Part shown: in pieces, positions 11,593 through 19,765 of the stretch
Layout of the letters: each line of letters begins with the position of its first letter
Position numbering within the stretch: the first letter of the stretch is position 1
Assembly: GCA_963723165.1 (NCBI GenBank)
Contig: CAVRPP010000002.1
Coordinates: 124,001-188,000, forward strand
Direction of reading: 5' to 3'
DNA length: 64,000 nt
Origin: UBA4744 sp963723165
Lineage (GTDB): Bacteria; Actinomycetota; Acidimicrobiia; Spongiisociales; UBA4744
The notes under the pieces: model-generated
What the model was told of the DNA's origin: nothing
The model's database searches: none
The model's input: the letters and a program-made list of their open reading frames with translations, nothing else
Program-made: the position numbers and the translations under genes

Positions 11593-12486
11593 GTGCTGCA
11601 AATGGATGACCTCCACAAACGCTTCGGAGATGTAATAGCGCTCGATGGGTGCAGTTTGTCGGTGTCGCCCGGTCAGATGCTCGGATTCCTGGGCCCCAAC
11701 GGCGCCGGCAAGACCACGGCGATGCGCACCATCTTCGGGCTGGTGCGCCCCGACGCCGGCCGGGTCACCTGGGAGGATCGGCCTCTGAACACCCCGCTGC
11801 GCCGCCGGATCGGCTACATGCCGGAGGAACGGGGACTGTATCCGAAAATGAAAGTCAAACGGCAACTGGTCTACTTCGGCCGGTTGCACGGGCTCGACCG
11901 CGTGGAGGCCGAACAGGCCGCCAACCGGTGGCTCGACGTCTTCGACCTCACCGACCGGGCCGACGCCAAACTGATCGAGCTGTCGCACGGCAATCAACAG
12001 CGGGTGCAACTGGCCGCCGCCCTGGTGCACGGCCCTCTCCTGCTCGTGCTCGACGAACCGTTTGCCGGTCTGGATCCGATCGCGGCCGAGAAGATGGTGA
12101 GCATTCTTCGCGCCCAGACCGAGGAGGGCGTGGCCGTCCTGTTCTCCAGCCATCAGCTCGATGTCGTTGAGCATCTGTGCGAAGACGTCGTCATCATTCA
12201 TCAGGGCCGGGTCATCCTTTCGGGGAGGGTGTCCCAGTTACGTTCTGCCTCATCCCGGCGCTACTTGGAAGTTTCGACGGCAAAACCCCTTGAGTCGTCC
12301 TGGGTGAGGCAGATTCCCGGAGCGCGCCTGGTCGACCAGCGCGAAGACCGGATCCGGCTCCTGGTCGATGATGGTCTCGATCTCGAAGCAGTGGCTGGAG
12401 TCGTAGCGAGCCTCGGCCCGATCTCATCGTTCTCGCTGGAGCCACCAGATCTCTCCGAGATCTTCACCGCGGCGGTGCGTTCATGA
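11593..12486 (+). CDS. ABC-2 type transporter ATP-binding protein (NatA-like)
   Basis: Cytoplasmic ATPase of an export-type ABC transporter. Of 297 residues, the first about 215 are the nucleotide-binding domain: Walker A GPNGAGKTT near residue 35, a Q-loop region, signature LSHGNQQRVQLA (a variant of LSGGQ), Walker B LLLVLDEP, and the switch His in LFSSHQLD. The C-terminal about 80 residues form an accessory domain seen in NatA-like proteins. GTG at 11593 is used with GGATGGCAGG just before it; ATG at 11602 is the alternative. The stop overlaps the permease start by ATGA. The exported substrate is unknown. Confidence 0.92.
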   Translation: MLQMDDLHKRFGDVIALDGCSLSVSPGQMLGFLGPNGAGKTTAMRTIFGLVRPDAGRVTWEDRPLNTPLRRRIGYMPEERGLYPKMKVKRQLVYFGRLHGLDRVEAEQAANRWLDVFDLTDRADAKLIELSHGNQQRVQLAAALVHGPLLLVLDEPFAGLDPIAAEKMVSILRAQTEEGVAVLFSSHQLDVVEHLCEDVVIIHQGRVILSGRVSQLRSASSRRYLEVSTAKPLESSWVRQIPGARLVDQREDRIRLLVDDGLDLEAVAGVVASLGPISSFSLEPPDLSEIFTAAVRS

Positions 12487-13670
12487 GGGACCGGACCACC
12501 ATTCTGCTGGCTATCGGGCGTGAGCTACAGGCCTGGAGAAAACCATTCCTCATCTCATCGGCCATCGTGTTGACCGTCGTGGCGATCGGCATGACGGTCC
12601 TGGTAGCGACCGGCGGGCGCGACCGCACCGTCACCTTCCAGATCGGAACGGTCGACCACCCTCCGGCAGCTATCCACAGTGACCTACTCGAGTTGCTCAG
12701 TCCGGACACCACTGTCTCGACGGTTCGCTTCTCGTCCCTATCCGAGGCGGAGGCGGCCCTGGCCGACAGGAGCATCGACGCGTTGATTGTCGGGGAGGAC
12801 GAGGTCGTCTGGGGCCCGAGTACCCCCAACGGGCTGGCCAACGCCGTCTGGCTGGCCGTCTCCAATCAGCAGGTTCGCAGGAATGCCGATTCGTTCGGGT
12901 TGACGCCCACCGAGATTGACCGCCTCATCTATCCCGAGTTCGAGGCGCGGGCCATCGAACCTCCGGAGGGGGGTTCTGTGGCAGACGAGGTACTTTCGGC
13001 CATTTCGGTGATCTTGATGTTCATGGCCATCCTCGCCTACGGGCAGTGGATCGGCTACGCGGTGGTGGAAGAGAAGGCCAACCGGGTTGTCGAATTGCTC
13101 TTGGGAGCTATCAAGCCTCATCACCTGATGACGGCCAAGGTGGTCGCCGTCGGGCTCCTCGGACTCATTCAGATCACCGCCGTGGGGACCGTGGCGCTGG
13201 CGATCGGACTGGTTGGCGATCAGCTGCAACTCCCCGCCGCATCTGCCTCGACGGTGCTGTGGGTGATCGTGTGGTTCCTGCTCGGGTACGCCTTCTACGG
13301 TTCGCTCTACGCCGCCGGCGGGTCTCTGGCGTCCAACTCTCAGGAAGCGGGCAGCGTCATGGGGCCGATGAGCATCCTGGTCGGCATCGGCTATGTCGTC
13401 GGTTTGATCGGGATGCAGGGCGGCGTCGACACGCTGTTGATCCGGGTGACGTCGTTCATCCCTTTCTGGGCGCCCCTGCTGATGCCGGGACGGATGGCCC
13501 GGGGGTGGGCGGAAGGTTGGGAAGTTGCCCTCTCGCTGGGAGTCATGATCCTGGCCGGCATCGTCATGATCCGCCTGGCCGGGCGCATCTACGTGGGTGG
13601 AGTTGCTCGAGCCACATCCCGGGTTGGATGGCGGGAGGCATTCCGCACGGGATCCGATCTCAGCCGGTAG
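12483..13670 (+). CDS. ABC-2 type transporter permease (NatB-like)
   Basis: Membrane partner of the preceding ATPase. The 395 residues show the ABC-2 layout: one N-terminal helix (about 22-42), an extracytoplasmic domain of about 130 residues, then five or six helices from about residue 175. The segment GYAVVEEKANRVVELLLGAIKPHHLMTAKV is typical of NatB/YhaP-like permeases, where it joins the ATPase. The known example NatAB exports Na+; drug or peptide export is equally possible here. No regulator or substrate gene is adjacent. Confidence 0.9.
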   Translation: MRDRTTILLAIGRELQAWRKPFLISSAIVLTVVAIGMTVLVATGGRDRTVTFQIGTVDHPPAAIHSDLLELLSPDTTVSTVRFSSLSEAEAALADRSIDALIVGEDEVVWGPSTPNGLANAVWLAVSNQQVRRNADSFGLTPTEIDRLIYPEFEARAIEPPEGGSVADEVLSAISVILMFMAILAYGQWIGYAVVEEKANRVVELLLGAIKPHHLMTAKVVAVGLLGLIQITAVGTVALAIGLVGDQLQLPAASASTVLWVIVWFLLGYAFYGSLYAAGGSLASNSQEAGSVMGPMSILVGIGYVVGLIGMQGGVDTLLIRVTSFIPFWAPLLMPGRMARGWAEGWEVALSLGVMILAGIVMIRLAGRIYVGGVARATSRVGWREAFRTGSDLSR

Positions 13671-13696
13671 CGGATCAACCCGCCGGTGGCGCCCGA

Positions 13697-13903
13697 CTAT
13701 CGCAGCGTCAGGAGGAACGCCACCAGGTCGTCCAGTTGTTGTTCGGTCAGTCGGTCCGCGACGTCGGGGAGCATGGCTCCCGGCGGGTAACCCTCAACCA
13801 GGTATGCATCCGGATCGACGAGCGACTGGCGCAGGTACTCCTCGGATCGGCAAAACGGGCGCGTCCGTTCGCGTGACCTCGATTCCGGGCGATCAGCGAC
13901 CAA
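13697..13903 (-). pseudogene. Cytochrome c C-terminal fragment (gene remnant)
   Basis: A 68-residue minus-strand frame whose last about 48 residues read like the end of a class I cytochrome c: SEEYLRQSLVDPDAYLVEGYPP, GAMLPDV with the expected haem-ligand Met, and LTEQQLDDLVAFLLTLR. The upstream part that should hold CxxCH is absent; the preceding DNA is occupied by the plus-strand gene at 13954. The first about 20 residues are Arg-rich and unlike the family. It is most simply the 3' relic of a deleted cytochrome gene, perhaps part of a former oxidase operon. Confidence 0.65.
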
Positions 13904-13953
13904 CCGGTTTGTGGGTACTCCGATTGTTCGGCTGGTTCCTAAAGGTACGGCGA

Positions 13954-14661
13954 GTGGGTTTCGATATATATCAGATGCCTGATTTCAAGGGACGGATTCG
14001 GCTCGAGGACGGGGACGGTCTGGAAACGACTTTGACGGTCGACTCCGGACGGTTCGTCGCGAGAGCCGGCGAGCACGAAATTGGAAACTGGGCGGTCAAC
14101 GAGTTGTCGGTGAAGCGTCGCAACAGCGAGTTCCTCATCAAGGTAGAAGGCGACGAAATGGTCGTCGACGTCGTGGACCCGGTCGGCTTGTCGCAGACTC
14201 TCGGGGTAAGCGAGGAAGAGCCGAAGAAACGTCGCTTGAAGAAGACCAGGGCACCGAAACTCAAGCGGAAAGAGCGCTCCTCGCCGGAGGTGAACCCGCC
14301 TCCCTCCGCTTCTCCTGCTCCTGTCGTCACCGCTCCCGTTTCTGTTGCCGAACCTGCGTCCCCGGCCGCAAACGGGGAAGTCCAGGCTGCCGACGGTCCG
14401 TCGCTTTGGCAACGGATCCCGATCCGGGCAAAGATGATCGGCCTCGGGGTGATTGCACTTGTGATCTTCTTTCTGCTCGCACCCAACCTCCTTGCTCTCC
14501 TGCTCGTGCTGGCCGGGGTGACGACGCTGTTCCTGGCCATAGCCGCCAAGGACGAGAGCGGGTCGAGAATCCTCCCGCCACCCTTCTTTGCCACGACCAT
14601 TGCCATTGCCGGGGGCATCGGCAGTGTCGTCCTGGGACTGGCCATCATGGTGATCACCTAG
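13954..14661 (+). CDS. Hypothetical protein with C-terminal membrane helices
   Basis: Not assigned to a family. The 235 residues fall into three parts: a beta-rich soluble domain (about 1-95, DFKGRIRLEDGDG, FVARAGEHEIGNW, FLIKVEGDEMVVDVVDP), a Lys/Arg then Pro/Ala-rich linker (about 95-165, KKRRLKKTR), and two or three hydrophobic helices at 175-230. GTG at 13954 is chosen because AAAGG lies about eight bases upstream; the ATG at 13975 has no visible ribosome site. The layout suggests a cytoplasmic sensor or scaffold domain tethered to the membrane. No neighbour gives a clear role. Confidence 0.75.
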   Translation: MGFDIYQMPDFKGRIRLEDGDGLETTLTVDSGRFVARAGEHEIGNWAVNELSVKRRNSEFLIKVEGDEMVVDVVDPVGLSQTLGVSEEEPKKRRLKKTRAPKLKRKERSSPEVNPPPSASPAPVVTAPVSVAEPASPAANGEVQAADGPSLWQRIPIRAKMIGLGVIALVIFFLLAPNLLALLLVLAGVTTLFLAIAAKDESGSRILPPPFFATTIAIAGGIGSVVLGLAIMVIT

Positions 14662-14781
14662 CTTCACCCAACAGCCGGGGCGACGTTCTGGCCTGTCTTG
14701 CGGCAGTCCCATTCATCAACCCTCGTACTCCACGCTCAACCGTTGGGTGGAAGACGTACCAGCGTCCACATCCGTGAGTGT

Positions 14782-15435
14782 TCAAGCCTCGACGAGGCCC
14801 TCTCGAATCGCGAAACGGGTTAGGTCGACCCGATCGTGGATCTCGAGCTTGTCCATCAGGTGCATGATGTGATGTTGCACCGTCTTGACGCTGATTCCCG
14901 CCAACCGGGCGATTTGCTTCTGCGGTAATCCTCTGGCTACGTACCCGAGGATCTCGCGCTCACGATCTGTGAGCAGTTCGAAGCGAGTTTGCTCATTGCT
15001 GCCCAGCCGCGCGCCGGACGAATCAATGACGATTCGATCGAGCACCTCCAGTGAGTAGCTGGTCGCTCCGCCATGGACTTTGCGGATGGCTTCAGCGATG
15101 GCATCCGGTGGCTCGGACTTGGTCAAATAACCTGATGCTTCCGCCCCCAGGGCCTGGTCAATGTACGTGTCGCGAACAAAGGCGCTCAGGAAAAGGACCC
15201 GGGTAGCCGGCGACGCTGTCTGTACAGCACGGGCTGCTTCGAACGCCGACATCCCGGGCATATCGATATCAAGGACTACGACGTCGGGCTGATGAGCAGC
15301 TGCAATATGGACTGCGTCTTCGCCGGAAGCGGCCATTCCGACGATTTGCATTCCTTCCCCGGTGAGGCGGTCGCGCAGCATGTCGCGCACCAGTGTGTGA
15401 TCGTCTGCGAGCACCACCCTGATGATCGGTCTCAT
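14782..15435 (-). CDS. NarL/FixJ-type response regulator
   Basis: Transcription factor controlled by phosphorylation. The 217 residues have an N-terminal receiver domain (acidic pair ADDH, phospho-Asp in VVVLDIDMPG near residue 56, conserved Lys in YLTKSEPP) and a C-terminal LuxR-type helix-turn-helix (LTDREREILGYVARGLPQKQIARLAGISVKTVQHHI). The start overlaps the stop of the sensor kinase gene by ATGA, so both are made from one message. Its targets are unknown; membership of the NarL family does not imply nitrate sensing. Confidence 0.92.
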   Translation of the reverse strand: MRPIIRVVLADDHTLVRDMLRDRLTGEGMQIVGMAASGEDAVHIAAAHQPDVVVLDIDMPGMSAFEAARAVQTASPATRVLFLSAFVRDTYIDQALGAEASGYLTKSEPPDAIAEAIRKVHGGATSYSLEVLDRIVIDSSGARLGSNEQTRFELLTDREREILGYVARGLPQKQIARLAGISVKTVQHHIMHLMDKLEIHDRVDLTRFAIREGLVEA

Positions 15436-17270
15436 ACCGGTGCGCCTTCGACCAGTGACGATGCCAGTTCCGCCAGACGGGTCATGGCGAAGGGTTTCCG
15501 GAGAACATGGGCAAGACCGTCAAGCTCCTTCTCCAGCGCCGGGGCTGTTGTGCCGGTGATCACGATGGCCGGAACCACCGCACCCTCATCTCGAAGGTGA
15601 CGGATGCACTCAACGCCGTTGGGTGGGGGGATGTCGACGTCGGCGATGAGCAGCCTTATCGAGTGTCGAGCCGATTCGAATCTCTCCAAGAACTCCTTGC
15701 CACAGGTCGCCTGCATCACCCGGAAACCGACTGTTTCGAGGGTTTCGGCGATGATCTCGCGCACGTGTTGATGGTCCTCGACGAGGAGTACGAGCTCGTT
15801 CCGGTGGTGGTCGACGACCGAGAGCGGCGCCGTCACGTCATCGTCTTCGACCGGCGGTTCGATAGCCGGGAGGTTGATGAAGAACGATGTTCCTTCTCCG
15901 GGGATGGACTCAACCTGGATACGACCATCGTGGTCGGTCACGATTCCGTGGACGATAGACAAACCGAGGCCGGTGCCCTGTCCCGGCGCCCGGCTGGTGA
16001 AGAACGGCTCGAACACCCGGTTGAGCACCTCGGGGGTCATACCCTCTCCGGTGTCGGCAACCTCAACGACCACTCTCGGCCCGGAATCATGCGACTCGGT
16101 GCAGTGCCAGCTGCGAATGAGCAATTGCCCGCCGCTCGCCATGGCCTCGCTGGCGTTCAAGGCCAGATTCATGAGCGCTTGCTGCAGCTGGGTGGCATCA
16201 CCGGAAACCCAGAGCATGGTGTCCTCAGCGTGATCTGTCACCACCTCAACCGAGGCCGGAAGCATGGAGTCGAGGATGCGGGCGGTCGAATCAATCAGAC
16301 CGTTCAACTCCACCGGGGCCTTGATCGAGTCGGCTCGGCGACTGAACGTCAAGAGGGAGCGGACCACTCCGTTGGCTTGCTCGCTGGCGTCTTCGATTCG
16401 CGCCAGAGCAGGCACTGCCGGATGATCGGCAGCGAGGTGAGCCCTGGCCGAAGCAGCAGACCCCCAGATGGCAGTGACGAGGTTGTTGAAATCGTGAGCG
16501 ATTCCCCCGGCCATCAACCCGAGGGCATCCATCTTCTGGGCTTGGAGAAGCTCTTCTTCAGCGCGGCGGCGCTGCTCCTCCTCTTCCCGCAAGCGAGCCT
16601 GGCCCCGGCGAATCTGCGCGATGAACAACCCCCAAGCACCGACCGCGAGAGCGAACAGGCCAAGCGCGACACTGACCGAGAGCACCTCGGCCCGGCGTTC
16701 CCTTTCGAGTTGTTCGACGAGGTGCTGGCGGCTGGCGGTCCACATCCCATTCAAGGCTTCTGCATAATCGGCCCGTAGTCCGATGAACTGGCTTCCGGCG
16801 ATCTGCTGGGCGGCTAGCTCGGGTTGCTCCTGCCCGACGAGATTGAGAACCTCATCCACCTGAGCGTTGAGGGGTTCGTGCGTCGCCTCGAGTCGCTCGA
16901 CGGCTGCCAGCACCTTGCCTTTGGACAGTCGCGCCGCCTGTTCGAGTGCTTCATTGAGTTGTGTCTCTGTGGCGGCGTAGCGTGCGCCGAGTTCCGGGAG
17001 CGGGCTTTCGGAGGCCGTCGGGCCCCACAGGAACAGGCTGTGTTCGATTTCCTCGGTGAGGTAGTCCAGGCGTTCACCGGCACTGTAGGCGGCTTCAACC
17101 GCCCGGGTGGGGCACTCACCTGAGTCCCGCTCGGCGGCAGCTTGCTGACTTTCGTAGACGTGGTACGCCTGCCAGCCAAACATCAGGGCGGTGAGAACGG
17201 CGGCGAACACCAGGGTGGTCCTTCCGAACCGCCAATCGCGACTCGAAAAAGGTCCGGCCGGCGTCTTCAT
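15432..17270 (-). CDS. Membrane sensor histidine kinase with C-terminal receiver (hybrid)
   Basis: The 612 residues are ordered as: first helix (about 18-36), extracytoplasmic helical domain of about 160 residues, second helix (about 199-222), a short coiled-coil (REEEEQRRRAEEELLQAQ), a histidine kinase core with H-box GGIAHDFNNLV, N-box MNLALNASEAM, G1 VADTGEGM and G2 GTGLGLSIVHGI, then a receiver domain with VEDHQ, phospho-Asp in LLIADVDIPP and Lys in VLRKPF. The GGIAHDFNN kinase type with an appended receiver is common among hybrid kinases. The adjacent response regulator is the probable output. The periplasmic domain resembles no ligand-binding family I can name. Confidence 0.92.
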   Translation of the reverse strand: MKTPAGPFSSRDWRFGRTTLVFAAVLTALMFGWQAYHVYESQQAAAERDSGECPTRAVEAAYSAGERLDYLTEEIEHSLFLWGPTASESPLPELGARYAATETQLNEALEQAARLSKGKVLAAVERLEATHEPLNAQVDEVLNLVGQEQPELAAQQIAGSQFIGLRADYAEALNGMWTASRQHLVEQLERERRAEVLSVSVALGLFALAVGAWGLFIAQIRRGQARLREEEEQRRRAEEELLQAQKMDALGLMAGGIAHDFNNLVTAIWGSAASARAHLAADHPAVPALARIEDASEQANGVVRSLLTFSRRADSIKAPVELNGLIDSTARILDSMLPASVEVVTDHAEDTMLWVSGDATQLQQALMNLALNASEAMASGGQLLIRSWHCTESHDSGPRVVVEVADTGEGMTPEVLNRVFEPFFTSRAPGQGTGLGLSIVHGIVTDHDGRIQVESIPGEGTSFFINLPAIEPPVEDDDVTAPLSVVDHHRNELVLLVEDHQHVREIIAETLETVGFRVMQATCGKEFLERFESARHSIRLLIADVDIPPPNGVECIRHLRDEGAVVPAIVITGTTAPALEKELDGLAHVLRKPFAMTRLAELASSLVEGAPV

Positions 17271-17528
17271 CTCCCATCCCCCCCGGGACCTGTGAGGTTG
17301 CCGTCTCAGATAGCGGTCTCGCTAGAACCGTATCGGTTGATTGCTTGGCTTTCCAGGGCCAAAAGGCCTGTATAGGGAGGATTCCCGATTCCGCACGGTT
17401 GACCCAATCCATAGGTTGGACATAGGCCCTTGGCGAGCCGACGGGAATGAGCGGGGCGAAGCCGTTGAAGCGACAGGGGTCGGACGGGCCCGGACCGGCC
17501 ATTCGGGAGGTCCCTCAGGAGGAGTACG

Positions 17529-19454
17529 GTGAACAGGGTCGACAGCGAGTTTGGGAGTTGGGGGCAAAGACTCAGAGCGTTGCTGGTTGTGGCAATGATT
17601 GCCGCGGCGATCAACGTTGGTGGTGCCCAGTTCACGCCGCCGTCCTCGGAGGAATCGGTTCCCGATGCGTACCCTCTGCTCTTCCCGGTGGCCGGTGAGC
17701 ACTCCTACGTCGACACCTTTGGGGCGCCCCGCTCTGGGGGTCGAACCCACCATGGAACGGATATCTTCGCCGACAAACTGACTCCGGTGGTCGCCGCCGC
17801 CAATGGCACGATCATTCGGGTCGCCGTCGGGAACCGGGCCGGCCGCTACATGGTGTTGCAGCACGACGACGGCTGGCGCTCTTACTACCTGCATCTCAAC
17901 AACGACACGCCGGGGACCGACGACGGGTTGGCAGCGGTCGCGGTTGAGGGCGTTGTCGAAGGGGCAGTTGTGAAGGCGGGTGATCTTCTTGACTACGTCG
18001 GAGACAGCGGCAATGCCGAGGGTACGCCCTCTCATCTTCATTTCGAACTGCATACGCCAACCGGCGTCGTAGCAAACCCCTACGGCTATTTACTGGAAGC
18101 TCAGGGGATTGACCCAGGCGAGAAAGCCATGAGCGCCCCGGCCGCGGGAGCGGGGTGGGTTCCCGAGTATGAGGAGATCAACACCAGGCTGGTTGGACAT
18201 TTCGATCCTGGCGGTGGCTTCGCAGCCGACGTTGTCGCCCACGGTTCGACTGTCTATCTCGGGACCTGGGGATTGCCGGGGTTCTGTCCAAACACCGGCA
18301 TCCGCACGATCGACGTGAGCGACCCGGAACAACCGGCGCTGGTTGGTGCTTTCGCCGATCGGGAAGACTTTCCAGGGACGAGAGCCGAAACGGTGTGGAT
18401 CGGCGCCGTAGAAACCTCGCGTTTTGAAGGCGATCTGGCAGTCGTCCCCATACGATTGTGCGAGAACGATGAGCGGGGTCGCCGGCGCGGCGTCTTCCGG
18501 GGCCTGGCCTTCTACAACATCACCGACCCGGCGGAACCGTTGTTGTTATCGACGTGGAGTAGCGGTGATCGGACCCAGGGGCCAAACGACGTATCCGTCG
18601 TGCTGCGGCCAGACGGGGTCTTGCTAGTGGCGACGACGGTGCGCCAATCGCTGATTCACACGGACCGGGAACAGGGCGACGTCCGGTTCCTCGATGCCAG
18701 CGATCCGACCGAACCGGTCGAATTGGCGGACTGGGACAACCGCCGGGATGGCCGGCCGGTGATAGGAGACCATGACGAGGAGGAGTTCCATGCTCGAAAC
18801 GTGGAGTTGACGAGGGATGGTTTGTCCGCCTGGGTATCGCATTGGGACGGAGGCACGATCCTTCTCGACATCGAAGAACCAACCACTCCGCGATTCGTAA
18901 CCGCGATCGGGTTTGCGCCCGAAGGCGAGGGCAACCGCCACTCTTGCGCGGTCGACGAGGATGCAGGTTTGCTGATCGTCAATGAGGAGGACCTGTACCC
19001 ATTCGAGAGCGCAGATCATCTTGCAGGGTGGGGAACACAGCATTTCTTTGACGTGAGCGATCCGACCGCCTCGGTTGAGATCGCTGCATTCGCCACCGAA
19101 CGATCCGCGGACGATGGCAACCGGAGAGTGGACCTCGATGGCTTCTACTCGGTCCATGAAACCGTCTTGAGTGGTTCGGTGGCGATATCTTCGTGGTATT
19201 CGGATGGAGTTCGGATCGTCGACCTGTCCGATCCGGCCGAGCCGGCTGAGATCGGTTCATTCGTGCCGCCACGATCGCGCGACCCTGTCGGCTACTGGGT
19301 CGCTCCCAGCGGGGCCACGGCTTTTCCGATGGTCTGGGGTGTCGACGTAAGCGATGACCTGATTCTCGTGAGTGATATGAACTCCGGGCTCTGGATCATC
19401 GAATTCGTCGATACACCTCAGGCAGAGGAAACGCCCGGTCTCGCCCCCGGATGA
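17529..19454 (+). CDS. Secreted M23 (LytM) peptidase-like domain fused to LVIVD repeats
   Basis: Predicted surface or secreted protein of 641 residues. A signal helix (about 14-34) is followed by an M23 metallopeptidase fold (about 50-195) with zinc-ligand patterns HHGTDI and SHLHFEL and the fold segments GRYMVLQH and LLDYVGDSGN. The rest (about 220-625) is built of LVIVD-type beta-propeller repeats, recognisable by recurring IDVSDPEQP, YNITDPAEP, LDASDPTEP, FFDVSDPTA and VDLSDPAEP. Start is GTG with a perfect AGGAGG six to seven bases upstream. M23 domains cut peptidoglycan or only bind; LVIVD blades have no agreed function. The fusion suggests a wall-bound enzyme with a propeller for binding or calcium. 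Confidence 0.88.
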   Translation: MNRVDSEFGSWGQRLRALLVVAMIAAAINVGGAQFTPPSSEESVPDAYPLLFPVAGEHSYVDTFGAPRSGGRTHHGTDIFADKLTPVVAAANGTIIRVAVGNRAGRYMVLQHDDGWRSYYLHLNNDTPGTDDGLAAVAVEGVVEGAVVKAGDLLDYVGDSGNAEGTPSHLHFELHTPTGVVANPYGYLLEAQGIDPGEKAMSAPAAGAGWVPEYEEINTRLVGHFDPGGGFAADVVAHGSTVYLGTWGLPGFCPNTGIRTIDVSDPEQPALVGAFADREDFPGTRAETVWIGAVETSRFEGDLAVVPIRLCENDERGRRRGVFRGLAFYNITDPAEPLLLSTWSSGDRTQGPNDVSVVLRPDGVLLVATTVRQSLIHTDREQGDVRFLDASDPTEPVELADWDNRRDGRPVIGDHDEEEFHARNVELTRDGLSAWVSHWDGGTILLDIEEPTTPRFVTAIGFAPEGEGNRHSCAVDEDAGLLIVNEEDLYPFESADHLAGWGTQHFFDVSDPTASVEIAAFATERSADDGNRRVDLDGFYSVHETVLSGSVAISSWYSDGVRIVDLSDPAEPAEIGSFVPPRSRDPVGYWVAPSGATAFPMVWGVDVSDDLILVSDMNSGLWIIEFVDTPQAEETPGLAPG

Positions 19455-19765
19455 CGGCATGACTCGGTGGTTTCTCCCCTCCCCCCAACCACCAGCTTCC
19501 CCGCCCCATCCGGAAGCAAGCCCCCCGGCCTCCAACCGGGGGGCTTGCCAGGTTTGGTTGTTGTTGTGTCTTCTACCGGCGTTGAAGCAGGGGAGGTGGG
19601 CGATTGCGAAGCAATCGGTCGAAAGGCGCAATTCTTTTACGGCGTCGGGCAGGCTTGGCCGGTTTGGTTGGTGGGAGCGAGCCCCCCTCCGCTTCTCGCC
19701 TGCCGGCGAGAACCACCTCCCCCCTTCCCGTCGAGCTTCGCTCGCCAGGGGGGAGGTAAGGCTGG
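19455..19765. repeat. 311-base gene-free gap with several palindromes
   Basis: No credible gene on either strand. Besides the hairpin at 19516-19548 it holds GGTGGGCGATTGC-GAA-GCAATCG (19595-19617), matching the inner hairpin of the repeat at 9031, and a longer element at about 19679-19758. That element is built as CCCCCCTCCG, a CTTCTCGCC/GGCGAGAA hairpin, CCACCTCCCCCC, then CGAGCTTCGCTCG and GGGGGGAGG. These belong to the same modular repeat family as the copies at 7175, 8956 and 9031. Confidence 0.65.
19516..19548. terminator. Perfect 13-bp GC-rich hairpin between convergent genes
   Basis: GCAAGCCCCCCGG (19516-19528) pairs perfectly with CCGGGGGGCTTGC (19536-19548) around a seven-base loop. 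It is 62 bases after the M23/LVIVD stop; the oxidase operon approaches from the other side. The downstream GTTTGGTTGTTGTTGTG tract is T-rich but not a pure T run. Probable transcription terminator for the plus strand. Confidence 0.6.
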
